Both the position numbers and the translations under genes were made by a program. A DNA stretch of 35,978 nt from the NCBI GenBank assembly GCA_019689615.1, contig JADGHD010000002.1, positions 1-35,978 of the forward strand, read 5' to 3'. The notes under the pieces are model-generated. The model was not told where the DNA came from. It did not search any database and was given only the letters and a program-made list of their open reading frames with translations. Shown here piece after piece: positions 27,168-35,776 of this stretch. The DNA comes from Frankia sp. Lineage in GTDB: Bacteria; Actinomycetota; Actinomycetes; Frankiales; Frankiaceae. Within the stretch, counting starts at the first letter, position 1. Each line of letters starts with the position of its first letter.

Positions 27168-28451
27168 TCAGGCGTCGCCGCCCTCGTCGAGCAGGCCGAA
27201 CCACCTGGCGGCGGTGTCGACGTCCTTGTCGCCCCGCCCCGAGCAGTTGACGACGACCGTCGCGTCCGGGCCGAGCTCGCGGGCGACCTCGAACGCGCCG
27301 GCGAAGGCGTGCGCGCTCTCGATCGCGACCAGGATCCCCTCCGCCCGGGCGACCAGGGACAGCGCGGCCATCGCCGCCCGGTCGTCGACCACCCGGTAGG
27401 TCGCCCGGCCGGTCTCATGCAGCCAGGCGTGCTCCGGGCCGACGCCCGGGTAGTCCAGGCCGGCGGAGATCGAGTGCGAGGTCAGGGTCTGCCCGTCGGC
27501 GTCCTGCAGGAAATACGAGCGCATGCCGTGCAGCACGCCGGACGAGCCGCCGGCGACCGCGGCGGCGTGCCTGCCGGTGGCCAGCCCGTCACCGCCGGCC
27601 TCGCAGCCGATGAGGGCGACCGAGGTGTCCGGGATGAACGGGTGGAAGATGCCCATCGCGTTCGAGCCGCCGCCGACGCAGGCGACGACCGCGTCCGGCA
27701 GCCGGCCGGTCAGCTCCTGCACCTGCTGACGGGCCTCGACGCCGATGACCCGCTGGAAGTCGCGGACCAGCATCGGGAACGGGTGCGGGCCCATCACCGA
27801 GCCGATGCAGTAGTGGGTGCGCTCGACCGTGGCCACCCAGTCGCGCAGCGCCTCGTTGATCGCGTCCTTGAGGGTGCGGCTGCCGGAGCGGACCGGGACC
27901 ACCTCGGCGCCGAGCAGCCGCATCCGGGCCACGTTCAGCGCCTGCCGGCGGGTGTCCTCCTCGCCCATGTAGACGACGCACTCCAGGCCGAGCAGCGCGC
28001 AGGCGGTGGCGGTGGCGACGCCGTGCTGGCCGGCGCCGGTCTCCGCGATCACCCGGGTCTTGCCCATCCGCCTGGTCAGCAGGCACTGGCCGAGGACGTT
28101 GTTGATCTTGTGGGAGCCGGTGTGCGCCAGGTCCTCGCGCTTGAGCAGCAGCCGGGCGCCACCGATCTCCTCGGTGAGCCGGCTGGCGTCGGTGAGCGGG
28201 GTCGGCCGGCCGGCGTAGCTGGAGAGCAGCCCGTCGAGCTCGGCGATGAACGCCGGGTCGCGGCGGGCCTCGTCGTAGGCGGCCGTGAGCTCGTCGAGCG
28301 CGGCGACCAGAGCCTCCGGGACGAACCGGCCGCCGAACGGGCCGAAGTGCCCGAGCGCGTCCGGCACGCTCGCCCACGCGCCGGCGTCCGAGATGTCGGT
28401 GGACGGCGGCGGGGCGGCGATGCCGGCGGATCCGGCGCTACGTGGGCTCAC
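27168..28451 (-). CDS. trpB: Tryptophan synthase beta subunit
   Basis: A 427-residue PLP enzyme that condenses indole and serine to tryptophan. The PLP lysine is Lys115 in HTGSHKINN. Glu137 in ETGAGQHG is the catalytic acid/base, and the phosphate cup GGGSN is at 260-264. The N-terminal 30 residues (Ser/Pro/Ala-rich) precede the family core beginning near FGPFGGRFVPEAL. GTG 28451 was taken as start. It is 99 nt downstream of trpC. It is a standard TrpB1-type enzyme that should form the alpha2-beta2 complex with TrpA. Confidence 0.97.
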   Translation of the reverse strand: MSPRSAGSAGIAAPPPSTDISDAGAWASVPDALGHFGPFGGRFVPEALVAALDELTAAYDEARRDPAFIAELDGLLSSYAGRPTPLTDASRLTEEIGGARLLLKREDLAHTGSHKINNVLGQCLLTRRMGKTRVIAETGAGQHGVATATACALLGLECVVYMGEEDTRRQALNVARMRLLGAEVVPVRSGSRTLKDAINEALRDWVATVERTHYCIGSVMGPHPFPMLVRDFQRVIGVEARQQVQELTGRLPDAVVACVGGGSNAMGIFHPFIPDTSVALIGCEAGGDGLATGRHAAAVAGGSSGVLHGMRSYFLQDADGQTLTSHSISAGLDYPGVGPEHAWLHETGRATYRVVDDRAAMAALSLVARAEGILVAIESAHAFAGAFEVARELGPDATVVVNCSGRGDKDVDTAARWFGLLDEGGDA

Positions 28452-28550
28452 GCGTCCGACTCTAGCGGCGCCGGGCGAGGCCCTCCGGCGCCGGCGGCCG
28501 GGCGCCCGGCCGCCAGCGAGGACCGCCCGGCCGGCTGGCGGCGGGACGGC

Positions 28551-29357
28551 TCAGCGGCCGACCTTGGTCGCCGGGTGGGCGCCGGCGGCGACCAGGTCGG
28601 CGACCGTCTGGCGGGGGTTGGGGCCGCTGACCGCTGCCTCGCCGACCAGCACGGCGTCGGCGCCGGCCTCGGCGTAGGAGAGCAGGTCGTGCGGGCCGCG
28701 GATGCCGGACTCGGCGACCTTGAGCACGCCCGGCGGCACCAGGGGCGCGAGCCGGGCGAATGTCTCCCGCTTGACCTCGAGGGTCTTCAGGTCGCGGGCG
28801 TTCACGCCGAGCAGCTTGGCCCCGGCCTCGAGCGCGCGCTCGGTCTCCTCCTCGTTGTGCACCTCGACGAGCGCGGTCATCCCGAGCGACTCGGTCCGCT
28901 CCAGCAGGCCGACGAGGCGCGGCTGGTCGAGCGCGGCGACGATCAGCAGCACGATGTCGGCGCCGTGCGCGCGGGCCTCCCAGACCTGGTATGGCGAGAT
29001 GACGAAGTCCTTGCGCAGGACGGGGACGTCGACGGCGAGCCGGACGGCGTCGAGGTCGGCCAGCGAGCCGCCGAACCGGCGCCCCTCGGTGAGCACGCTG
29101 ACGGCGGCCGCGCCGGCGGCCTCGTAGATCCCGGCGAGCCTGCCCGGCTCGGGGATGGCGGCGAGCTCCCCCTTGGACGGGCTGCGCCGCTTCACCTCGG
29201 CGATCACCGCCACCCGCCGGGCGCGCAGCACCGCCAGCGCGTCGCGCGGGTCCGGAGCCCGTCTCGCGTGCTGTTTGACCACGTCAAGCGGGGTACGGGA
29301 CTCGCGTTCGGCCAGATCGATGCGGACACCGGCGATGATCTCGTCGAGGACGTTCAC
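28551..29357 (-). CDS. trpC: Indole-3-glycerol phosphate synthase
   Basis: A 268-residue single-domain TIM-barrel enzyme that closes CdRP to indole-3-glycerol phosphate. The signature IAEVKRRSPSKG is at about 52-63, with VLRKDFVISPYQVWEAR and GVNARDLKTLEV later. GTG 29357 has GGAG 9 nt upstream and matches the conserved NVLDEIIAGVR start. Its GTG overlaps, as GTGA, the stop of a 10-codon frame upstream. No TrpF domain is fused; in actinobacteria the PRA isomerase step is commonly done by the bifunctional PriA, not in this window. Confidence 0.96.
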   Translation of the reverse strand: MNVLDEIIAGVRIDLAERESRTPLDVVKQHARRAPDPRDALAVLRARRVAVIAEVKRRSPSKGELAAIPEPGRLAGIYEAAGAAAVSVLTEGRRFGGSLADLDAVRLAVDVPVLRKDFVISPYQVWEARAHGADIVLLIVAALDQPRLVGLLERTESLGMTALVEVHNEEETERALEAGAKLLGVNARDLKTLEVKRETFARLAPLVPPGVLKVAESGIRGPHDLLSYAEAGADAVLVGEAAVSGPNPRQTVADLVAAGAHPATKVGR

Positions 29358-29386
29358 AGCCCGGCTCCGGTGGCTGTCGCTGCCAT
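29354..29386 (-). CDS. Possible 10-codon leader ORF overlapping trpC
   Basis: ATG 29386 opens a frame reading MAATATGAGL whose TGA overlaps the trpC GTG (shared GTGA). It contains no Trp codon, so it is not a classical attenuator peptide, and no clear SD precedes it. The overlap copies the GTGA junction seen between trpE and the membrane protein, so translational coupling is possible. Chance is equally possible in this base composition. Confidence 0.2.
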   Translation of the reverse strand: MAATATGAGL

Positions 29387-29674
29387 GGCGCCGATGGTAG
29401 GCCCCCGGACGAAGGCCGTCCGCGCACCCCCGGGACCGCGCCAGCCCTATGACGGACGGTAGTTGCCCGGAAATTGTCCTGACCAGGGAGTTTCTGGGTG
29501 CGCGCCGCCCGGGGCGCCTGTGGCACGGCAGGTTCTGGCCGATGGACACGCAGCGTCGTTGTCTCGTCGTTGCCCGGTCGGGCCCTTCTGGTACGCCATG
29601 CGACCGCCCGGACACGCGCCGCAGCAGGGTGGGGCCGCGCCGGGCCGGCCGGCGCACCGGGCCGCTGCCGCCGG
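29387..29674 (-). other. Non-coding spacer upstream of trpC
   Basis: No gene is evident between the Trp-associated membrane protein and trpC. The AT-richer patch around 29450-29480 (minus strand GACAATTTCCGGGCAACTACC) is where an internal promoter for trpCBA would most likely lie, but no confident hexamer pair is seen. I see no T-box and no Trp-codon leader peptide. Confidence 0.4.
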
Positions 29675-30358
29675 TCAGGCCGTCGGGTCGTCGCCGCGTT
29701 CGAGGGCGTCCCAGGTGTCGACCGGGCGGGCGGCCCTGGTCTGGTACCGGCCGGCCATGCCGGGCCAGCGCCGGCCGAGGGCCACCGTGAGCGCCCCGGC
29801 GGCGGCGAGCACCAGCCCGCCCAGCGCCGCGGCGACGGGCGCGCCGGTCAGCGACGCTCCCCCGGCCAGCCGGGCGTCGCCGCTCGGCGACAGCGCCGCC
29901 ACGTCGTCGGCGCCGAGCGTGGCCGCAGCCGGGTCGACGACCACCCGCAGCGCGAGCACCAGCAGGCCGGCCCCGGCGGCCGCGGCGAGCAGGCCGACCA
30001 GCCGGCGGGCGGTCCCCCGGGTCGCCAGCACCGCGACCGCCGCCGCGAGCCCCAGCAGGGCCAGCGCCGTCACCCCCGCGCTGACGTCGCCACCGGTCAG
30101 CTCCACCCGGACGACGCCGGTCAGCACCCCGTCAGCGGTCGCGCTCGCGGTCGCGCCGTCGTAGGCCTCGGCCCGGGTCCAGGTCGCCGCGTTGGCGAAC
30201 AGCGCGAGCGCGGCGCCCACGACGCAGGCCGCCACGGCCACCGCGAGCCCGGACCGGCCCGTCAGCGCCCGGGCCACCCCGCGGCTGGGCCGCGCGGCGC
30301 CGGTCGGGCCGGCCGGCGGACCGCAGCGCTGCCCCTGGGTGCCCGACGGGGTCGTCAC
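29675..30358 (-). CDS. Trp biosynthesis-associated membrane protein
   Basis: A 227-residue protein of the small membrane family found between trpE and trpC in many actinobacteria (the Trp_oprn_chp type). Four hydrophobic stretches are visible: AVAVAACVVGAALALFANAA, TALALLGLAAAVAVLA, LVGLLAAAAGAGLLVLALRV and APVAAALGGLVLAAAGALTV. The TWTRAEAYDG and ATLGADDVAALSP segments lie between them. GTG 30358 overlaps the trpE stop as GTGA, so it is translationally coupled to trpE. Its function is unknown; a role in indole or tryptophan handling at the membrane is only a guess from context. Confidence 0.85.
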   Translation of the reverse strand: MTTPSGTQGQRCGPPAGPTGAARPSRGVARALTGRSGLAVAVAACVVGAALALFANAATWTRAEAYDGATASATADGVLTGVVRVELTGGDVSAGVTALALLGLAAAVAVLATRGTARRLVGLLAAAAGAGLLVLALRVVVDPAAATLGADDVAALSPSGDARLAGGASLTGAPVAAALGGLVLAAAGALTVALGRRWPGMAGRYQTRAARPVDTWDALERGDDPTA

Positions 30359-31869
30359 GACGGCGGCCGCAGCGTCTCGGCGATCTCGATCGCCCGCAGG
30401 ACCGCCGCCGCCTTCGTCCGGCACTCCCGGTCCTCCGCCTTCGGGTTCGAGTCGGCGACGATGCCGGCGCCGGCCTGCACGTACGCCCGGCCGTCGCGGA
30501 CCAGCGCGGTGCGGATCGCGATCGCGGTGTCCAGGTCCCCGCCGAAGTCGAGGTAGCCGACGACGCCGCCGTACAGGCCGCGCCGCGTCGGCTCCAGCTC
30601 GTCGATGACCTCCATCGCCCGGACCTTGGGCGCACCGGACAGCGTCCCGGCCGGGAATGTCGCGGCGAGCACGTCGACGGCGCTGTGGCCGGGGGCGACC
30701 TGGCCGGTGACGGTCGAGACGATGTGCATGATGTGCGAGTACCGCTCGATCGCGGCGAACTCGACGACCCGGACGGTGCCCGGCACGCACACCCGGCCGA
30801 GGTCGTTGCGCACCAGGTCGACGAGCATCACGTGCTCGGCGCGTTCCTTCGGGTCGGCCAGCAGCTGCGCCGCCAGCTCCGCGTCCTCCTCCGGCGTCTG
30901 CCCGCGGGGGCGGCTGCCGGCGATCGGGTGCAGCAGCGCCCGGTCCCCGGTGACCTTGACATGCGCCTCCGGCGACGTGCCGACGACGTCGAAGTCGGCG
31001 AACCGCAGCAGGTACATGTACGGGCTGGGGTTGGAGGCGCGCAGCACCCGGTAGATGTCGAGCGGGTCGGCGGTCGTCGGCCGCTCGAACCGCTGCGAGA
31101 CGACGATCTGGAAGCACTCCCCGGCCCGGATCTCCTCGATCGCCCGCTCGACGGCCTGCTCGTAGCGGCCGGGCGGCATCGCCGAGACGAACTCCTCAAC
31201 CCGCGTCGGCGGGACGGGCCCCGTGGCCGCGATCGTCGGCTCGGTCCACTTGGCCAAATCCGCGGTCATCAGGTCGAGCCGGCTGACCGCGTCGTCGTAT
31301 GCCTCGTCGAGCTCGGCCGGGCCGCGGCCCCCGGTGAGCACGTTGGCGACCAGCAGGCACGAGCCGTCGGCGTGGTCGAGCACGGCCAGGTCGGTGCACA
31401 GCAGCAGCCGCAGCTCGGGGGTGTGCAGGTCGTCGACGGCTGACTCGGGCAGCCGCTCGATCCGCCGGACGATGTCGTAGGACAGGTAGCCGACCAGGCC
31501 GCCCATCAGCGGGGGCATCCCCGGCAGCCGGGGGGCGCGCAGCGTGCGCTCGACCTCGCGCAGCACCGCCAGCGGGTCGCCGCCGGTCGGCAGCCCGGGC
31601 GGCAGGGTGCCGTCGGTCCACCGGGCCTGGCCGTCGGCCTCGGTGAGGGTGGCGGCGGCCCGGATGCCGACGAACGAGTACTGCGAGCGCATCCCGTTGT
31701 GCTCGGCCGACTCCAGCAGGAACGTGCCGGGGCCGCCGGCGAGCTTGCGGTACACCCCGACCGGGGTCTCCCCGTCGGCCAGCAGCCGGCGGGTCACCGG
31801 CACCACCTGGTACTCGGCGGCGAGCGCGCGGAACTCGTCGCGGCTCGGGAAGAGCTCACCGGTCGTCAT
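30355..31869 (-). CDS. trpE: Anthranilate synthase component I
   Basis: A 504-residue chorismate-using enzyme that forms anthranilate with ammonia or the glutaminase TrpG (not in this window). The chorismate-binding core is intact: PIAGSRPRGQTPEEDAE, HVMLVDLVRNDLGRV, EFAAIERYSHIMHIVSTV and FPAGTLSGAPKVRAME. The N-terminal half carries the feedback-site type sequence FLLESAEHNGMRSQYSFVG. ATG 31869 has GGGAGA upstream and overlaps the hisI end by 14 nt. The fusion state is non-fused (no TrpG domain). Confidence 0.96.
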   Translation of the reverse strand: MTTGELFPSRDEFRALAAEYQVVPVTRRLLADGETPVGVYRKLAGGPGTFLLESAEHNGMRSQYSFVGIRAAATLTEADGQARWTDGTLPPGLPTGGDPLAVLREVERTLRAPRLPGMPPLMGGLVGYLSYDIVRRIERLPESAVDDLHTPELRLLLCTDLAVLDHADGSCLLVANVLTGGRGPAELDEAYDDAVSRLDLMTADLAKWTEPTIAATGPVPPTRVEEFVSAMPPGRYEQAVERAIEEIRAGECFQIVVSQRFERPTTADPLDIYRVLRASNPSPYMYLLRFADFDVVGTSPEAHVKVTGDRALLHPIAGSRPRGQTPEEDAELAAQLLADPKERAEHVMLVDLVRNDLGRVCVPGTVRVVEFAAIERYSHIMHIVSTVTGQVAPGHSAVDVLAATFPAGTLSGAPKVRAMEVIDELEPTRRGLYGGVVGYLDFGGDLDTAIAIRTALVRDGRAYVQAGAGIVADSNPKAEDRECRTKAAAVLRAIEIAETLRPPS

Positions 31870-32290
31870 CGCGGTCTCCCGTCCCGGGTACGGCGGCCGG
31901 CGCCGGCTGCCCGGCCGCGAGGGTCGAGGGGTCGGCGCTGGTGACCAGCTCGCGGCCGGCGAAGCAGGTCGGCTGGCCGGTGTGGCAGGCCGGGCCGACC
32001 TGGTCGACCTTGAGCAGCACGGTGTCGCCGTCACAGTCGAGCGCGACCGAGCGCACCCACTGCACGTGCCCGCTGGTCTCGCCCTTCACCCAGTACTCGC
32101 CGCGGCTGCGGCTCCAGTAGGTGGCCCGGCCCGTGGTCAGCGTGCGATGCAGCGCCTCGTCGTCCATCCAGGCGAGCATCAGCACCTGGCCGGAGTCGTA
32201 CTGCTGGACCACGGCGGGGAACAGCCCGTTGGCGTCCCGTTTCAGCCGGCGGGCGACGTCGGGATCAAGCCCGGACGAGGGAAGGCTCAC
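31856..32290 (-). CDS. hisI: Phosphoribosyl-AMP cyclohydrolase
   Basis: A 144-residue enzyme of histidine synthesis that opens the adenine ring of PR-AMP, a Zn/Mg-dependent step. The signature WSRSRGEYWVKGETSGHVQ is followed by the metal-binding DCDGDTVLLKVDQVG and PACHTGQPTCF with conserved Cys residues. It is the monofunctional form with no HisE domain. GTG 32290 is taken as start. Its end overlaps trpE by 14 nt, so His and Trp genes are translationally linked here, as in other actinobacterial genomes. The tail after residue 120 is variable. Confidence 0.95.
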   Translation of the reverse strand: MSLPSSGLDPDVARRLKRDANGLFPAVVQQYDSGQVLMLAWMDDEALHRTLTTGRATYWSRSRGEYWVKGETSGHVQWVRSVALDCDGDTVLLKVDQVGPACHTGQPTCFAGRELVTSADPSTLAAGQPAPAAVPGTGDRDDDR

Positions 32291-32365
32291 CGTGCCTATT
32301 CTGCCGGCCCCGCGCGGCCGGTCGCGGCCGGCCGGTCGACGCCCGCCCGGCCGGCCCGGGGCGCG

Positions 32366-33256
32366 TCAGCCGGCCAGGGCCGGCCGCAGGATGTTGAACT
32401 CGGCGAACCGGTGGCGCAGCACGGGGCGGCCATACAGGTCGACGCCCGGCTCCCCGACGCTACGGCCGGCATGCACCGCCTCGATCGCGTCGGCGGCGTC
32501 CCGCAGCAGGTGCGGGCTCGCCTCGCAGGAGCGGGTGTGCGCCGGCAGCACCCGGCTCACCTGGCCGGTCAGCTCGCTGTCCAGCCGGCGCAGGCTGGTG
32601 ACGAACGCCGCCAGGTCGGTGTCGTCGGTGTGCGCCCAGAAGTCGCCGGTGATCAGCGTGTCGCCGACGAAGAGCAGGCCGTCGCGGTCGTCGAACAGGC
32701 ACAGCGAGTCCGGCGAGTGGCCGGGCGAGTGCAGCACCCGCAGGGTGCGCCCGCCCAGGTCGATCACGTCGCCGTCGGCGAGCGGGCTGGCCGGCGGGCC
32801 GGCCGGGATGTCCTCGGCGCCGGCGGCGCTGCGGCCCGGCGGCAGCGGGCGCGGCCGGCTGTCCCCGGTGAACAGGTGGAAGAACCGGTCGTCGATGGCG
32901 AGCGCGGTCTCGTATGCGGCGATCTGCTCGGCGGCGACCGTGAGGTACGCGCCGAACCGGTCGGCCGGCACCGGGTGCGCCAGCCGCTCCACCGCGACCG
33001 GGTGCGCGGCGACCTCGTCCCAGCTCGCGTTGCCGCCGCGGTGGTCGTCGTGGGCGTGGGTGTTCACGACGAGCACCGGCAGGCTGGTGATCCGCCGGAC
33101 CGGCACGCTGATGTCGGCGATGCCGGTGCCGGTGTCGATGAGCACCGCGCGGTCCCGGCCGACGACGAGGAAGCAGAAGACGTGCCACGGCTCGGCGACC
33201 AGCCACACCCCGTCGCGCAGCGGCCGGGTCGCGAACCAGTCGTGGGCCTCAGCCAT
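32366..33256 (-). CDS. Metallo-beta-lactamase-fold hydrolase
   Basis: A 296-residue MBL-fold protein. The dinuclear metal site is complete: NTHAHDDH (His67, His69, Asp71, His72), a later LHSPGHSPDS His, GDTL Asp and a C-terminal PAHT His. No specific subfamily is apparent. Its ATG 33256 overlaps the cupin stop by 8 nt (ATGGCTGA), and it is the last gene of a four-gene operon with an LLM monooxygenase, a cysteine hydrolase and a cupin. By context it likely hydrolyses a lactone, thioester or amide made by the earlier enzymes. The substrate is unknown. Confidence 0.9.
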   Translation of the reverse strand: MAEAHDWFATRPLRDGVWLVAEPWHVFCFLVVGRDRAVLIDTGTGIADISVPVRRITSLPVLVVNTHAHDDHRGGNASWDEVAAHPVAVERLAHPVPADRFGAYLTVAAEQIAAYETALAIDDRFFHLFTGDSRPRPLPPGRSAAGAEDIPAGPPASPLADGDVIDLGGRTLRVLHSPGHSPDSLCLFDDRDGLLFVGDTLITGDFWAHTDDTDLAAFVTSLRRLDSELTGQVSRVLPAHTRSCEASPHLLRDAADAIEAVHAGRSVGEPGVDLYGRPVLRHRFAEFNILRPALAG

Positions 33257-33722
33257 CGCCGCCGGCCTGTGCACCCGGGGCCTGGCCGGCCGCGGCCCGC
33301 AGGACGGCGAGGTCCTGCGGGTCCAGCCCGATCACCGGCCCGCGCTCGATCATGGCGGCGAACCCGTCGTCCGGGGCCATAACCGTGATCGTGTAGAGCC
33401 GCTCGGTTGTCGAGGTGTTCTGGATCCGGTGGACCGAGCCGGGCGGCAGCACCAGCACGTCGCCCGGCCCGATCTCGCGGGTGTGCCCGTCGCAGTGGGC
33501 GAGGCCGTGCCCGGCGAGCACGACGAACGTCTCGGTGGAGACCGGGTGCGAGTTGGGCGGCTGGGCGCCGCCCGGCTCCCACACCTCGAACACCACGGTG
33601 GTCGGCGAGCCCTGGTCCGGGCCGGAGAGCACGGCCAGCCGCACGGTGTCCGACGGGGAGATCCGGTGGGCGGTGACCTCGGTCAGCGGCCGCAGGACCG
33701 GCGGCGTGCCCGGCGCGCTCAC
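33249..33722 (-). CDS. Cupin-domain protein
   Basis: A 157-residue single-domain cupin. Motif 1 runs through NSHPVSTETFVVLAGHGLAHCDG and motif 2 through GDVLVLPPGSVHRIQNTS. Metal ligands His (NSHPV), Glu (TETF) and the final His (SVH) are recognisable, so metal binding is likely. GTG 33722 overlaps the previous stop as GTGA. The role is uncertain: cupins of this size can be isomerases, dioxygenases or sugar/ligand-binding proteins. Tight coupling to a hydrolase on each side supports a step in the same pathway. Confidence 0.87.
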   Translation of the reverse strand: MSAPGTPPVLRPLTEVTAHRISPSDTVRLAVLSGPDQGSPTTVVFEVWEPGGAQPPNSHPVSTETFVVLAGHGLAHCDGHTREIGPGDVLVLPPGSVHRIQNTSTTERLYTITVMAPDDGFAAMIERGPVIGLDPQDLAVLRAAAGQAPGAQAGGDG

Positions 33723-34534
33723 GCCAGCTCCCGGACGGCGGCGGCGAGGTCGGCGGCGGTGGCGGTGAAGCCGAAGCACTGCCGGACGTTGTAGACCGTG
33801 GCCTGCATGCAGTACTCGGGCGAGGTGGTGGCCACCGCGTCCGTCAGCATCACCACGTCGTAGCCGGCGCAGGCGGCGTCGATCAGGGTGGCCAGCACGC
33901 ACTGGTCCGCGTTGACGCCGGCGAACAGCAGGGTGTCTGCCCGCAGGTTGCGCAGCACGGTGTCCAGCGGGGTGTCCCAGAACCCGCTCATCCGGTACTT
34001 CGACACCGCGACGTCACCCGGCTCGATGGCCAGCTCGTCGACGACGGCGGCGGCCCAGCTGCCCTCGGTCAGCACCGGCGAGCCGTTGCTGGCCAGCGGG
34101 TCGCCGATCCCGGTGCTGGTGCCGTCGCCGTTGTAGACGTGCAGCACGCCGGGCGGGAGGTTGGCCCGGTCCGGCCGGTTGCCCCAGTTCAGCCAGACGA
34201 CCGGCACGCCGGCGCCGCGCAGCACCGGCAGCAGCTCGGCCAGCACCGGGATCGGGGCGCGGGCCGGGGTGATGTCGACGCCGATCCCGGCGAGCCAGCC
34301 GTCCGGGTGGCAGAAGTCGTTCTGCATGTCGACCACGACGACCGCCGTGCGGGCGAGGTCGAGGGTGAGTCGCTGCGGCAGCGCCGGCAGGCGCAGCGCC
34401 CGCTCGGGCCTCGCCGGCCGGCGCAGGTCGACGGCACCCTGGCTGACCCGCCAGCTGTTGGCGGCCGTGGGGCCCAGCGGCACCGCCGGCTCGTCGACCA
34501 CCGCGGGCTCTGGCGCGAGCGTCTGTTCGGTCAC
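33719..34534 (-). CDS. Isochorismatase-family cysteine hydrolase
   Basis: A 271-residue cysteine hydrolase with the complete triad: Asp69 in VVVVDMQNDF, Lys179 in AVSKYRMSGFW and Cys212 in GVNADQCVLATL. The N-terminal 55 residues extend beyond the usual domain. Family members include RutB-type peroxyureidoacrylate/ureidoacrylate amidohydrolases, biurets and nicotinamidases. GTG 34534 has GGAGGTGG 7 nt upstream. It follows the LLM monooxygenase gene by 39 nt; the LLM-hydrolase pairing recalls RutA-RutB of pyrimidine breakdown, but the other partners differ, so the substrate should be treated as unknown. Confidence 0.9.
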   Translation of the reverse strand: MTEQTLAPEPAVVDEPAVPLGPTAANSWRVSQGAVDLRRPARPERALRLPALPQRLTLDLARTAVVVVDMQNDFCHPDGWLAGIGVDITPARAPIPVLAELLPVLRGAGVPVVWLNWGNRPDRANLPPGVLHVYNGDGTSTGIGDPLASNGSPVLTEGSWAAAVVDELAIEPGDVAVSKYRMSGFWDTPLDTVLRNLRADTLLFAGVNADQCVLATLIDAACAGYDVVMLTDAVATTSPEYCMQATVYNVRQCFGFTATAADLAAAVRELA

Positions 34535-34573
34535 AGGCGAGCCACCTCCTGGAGGACGGACGGGACGGGCGGG

Positions 34574-35776
34574 CTAGCGGGCCGACGCGCCGGGCATCGC
34601 CGGCTCGGCGGCGGCGATCAGCGGGCGGACCTCGGTGGCGAACCGGCGCAGCTGGTCGGCCGTGCGGTCGTAGCTCTCGCCCGGCGCGGTCGGGAAGATC
34701 GTGATCTCGGCCAGGCCGCCGAGGGCGTCGCGCAGCTCGAGGATCGAGGCGGCGACGTCCTCGGCGGTGCCGACCGCCCACACGCCCTGCTCGGTCGAGT
34801 CCTCGAGGCTCGGCACCCAGCCAGCCGGCGGGCGGCCGCCGTCGGGGCCGAGGTAGGCGCGGTTCCAGCCGTAGGGGCCGAGGAACCGCCAGAACTCGTC
34901 GTGGCCTGGCCGGGCCTGGGCGATCGCCTCCTCCCGGGTGTCGGCGATGTGGGTGTTGAGGACCACCATGCGGTTCTCCCCCGGCTCGAGGGCGCGCCCG
35001 TGCGCCTGGGCGTAGACCTCGGCGTAGCGCTGCCAGCGCTGGGCCAGCAGGGTCCGGTTGACCAGCCAGAACACGCCGCCGAACCCGCGGGTTGGCACGG
35101 TCTCCAGCGTGCCGGGGCTGCTGATCGCCTGCCAGATTCGGTACGGGTGGACCGGGCGCGGGATCAGCGTGAGGGTCTCCACCTCGCCGCCCCGGTCCGG
35201 GATCCCGGGCGGCGGCGCCTGGAAGTGCGTGCCGCGGTGGCAGAAGGTCTCGTTGTCCAGCGCGGTGAGCAGCAGGTCGATCGCCTCGGCGGTGACCTCG
35301 CGGTTGCGGATGTCGGCGGCCAGCGCGTCCGGGTTGTCGCTGCTGCCGACCGACATCCGGCCGAGCGACAGCGGCTCCATCTCCCGGGGCACGGTGCCGC
35401 GGCCGACGCCGAGGATCGCCCGGCCGCCGGAGAGGTTGTGCAGCATCGCGAAGTCCTCGGCCAGGCGCAGCGGGTGCCACTGACCGACGATGTTGAACAT
35501 CGTGCCGATCTCGATCCGGCTGGTGCGCTCGGCCAGGAAGGCGCCGAGCATCAGCCCGTTCGGCACGATCTCGTAGCCCTCGTGCTGGAAGTGGTGCTCG
35601 GTCAGCCAGAACGCGTCGAAGCCGAGCTCGTCGGCCAGCACGCCGGTGTCCAGGATGCAGTTCAGCGCGTGCAGGACGTCGGCCTGGCCGTACCGGCGCT
35701 CGGTCGGCGGGGTCCCACCAGGGCCGATGGTGTCCCCCATCTCGACGGCTCCGAACAGAAAGACACCCACGCGCAT
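34574..35776 (-). CDS. LLM-class flavin-dependent monooxygenase
   Basis: A 400-residue luciferase-like TIM-barrel protein: FDAFWLTEHHFQHEGYEIVP, IEIGTMFNIVGQWHPLRLAE and GGRAILGVGRGTVPREMEPL are typical of the family. It should use FMNH2 or F420H2 with O2 (or F420 alone). ATG 35776 has GGGAGG 8 nt upstream and begins at MRVGVFLFG, the family N-terminus. It is the first gene of the operon LLM, cysteine hydrolase, cupin, MBL hydrolase. The 200 nt upstream to the window edge hold no gene and presumably the promoter; I see no clear hexamers there. Confidence 0.92.
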   Translation of the reverse strand: MRVGVFLFGAVEMGDTIGPGGTPPTERRYGQADVLHALNCILDTGVLADELGFDAFWLTEHHFQHEGYEIVPNGLMLGAFLAERTSRIEIGTMFNIVGQWHPLRLAEDFAMLHNLSGGRAILGVGRGTVPREMEPLSLGRMSVGSSDNPDALAADIRNREVTAEAIDLLLTALDNETFCHRGTHFQAPPPGIPDRGGEVETLTLIPRPVHPYRIWQAISSPGTLETVPTRGFGGVFWLVNRTLLAQRWQRYAEVYAQAHGRALEPGENRMVVLNTHIADTREEAIAQARPGHDEFWRFLGPYGWNRAYLGPDGGRPPAGWVPSLEDSTEQGVWAVGTAEDVAASILELRDALGGLAEITIFPTAPGESYDRTADQLRRFATEVRPLIAAAEPAMPGASAR

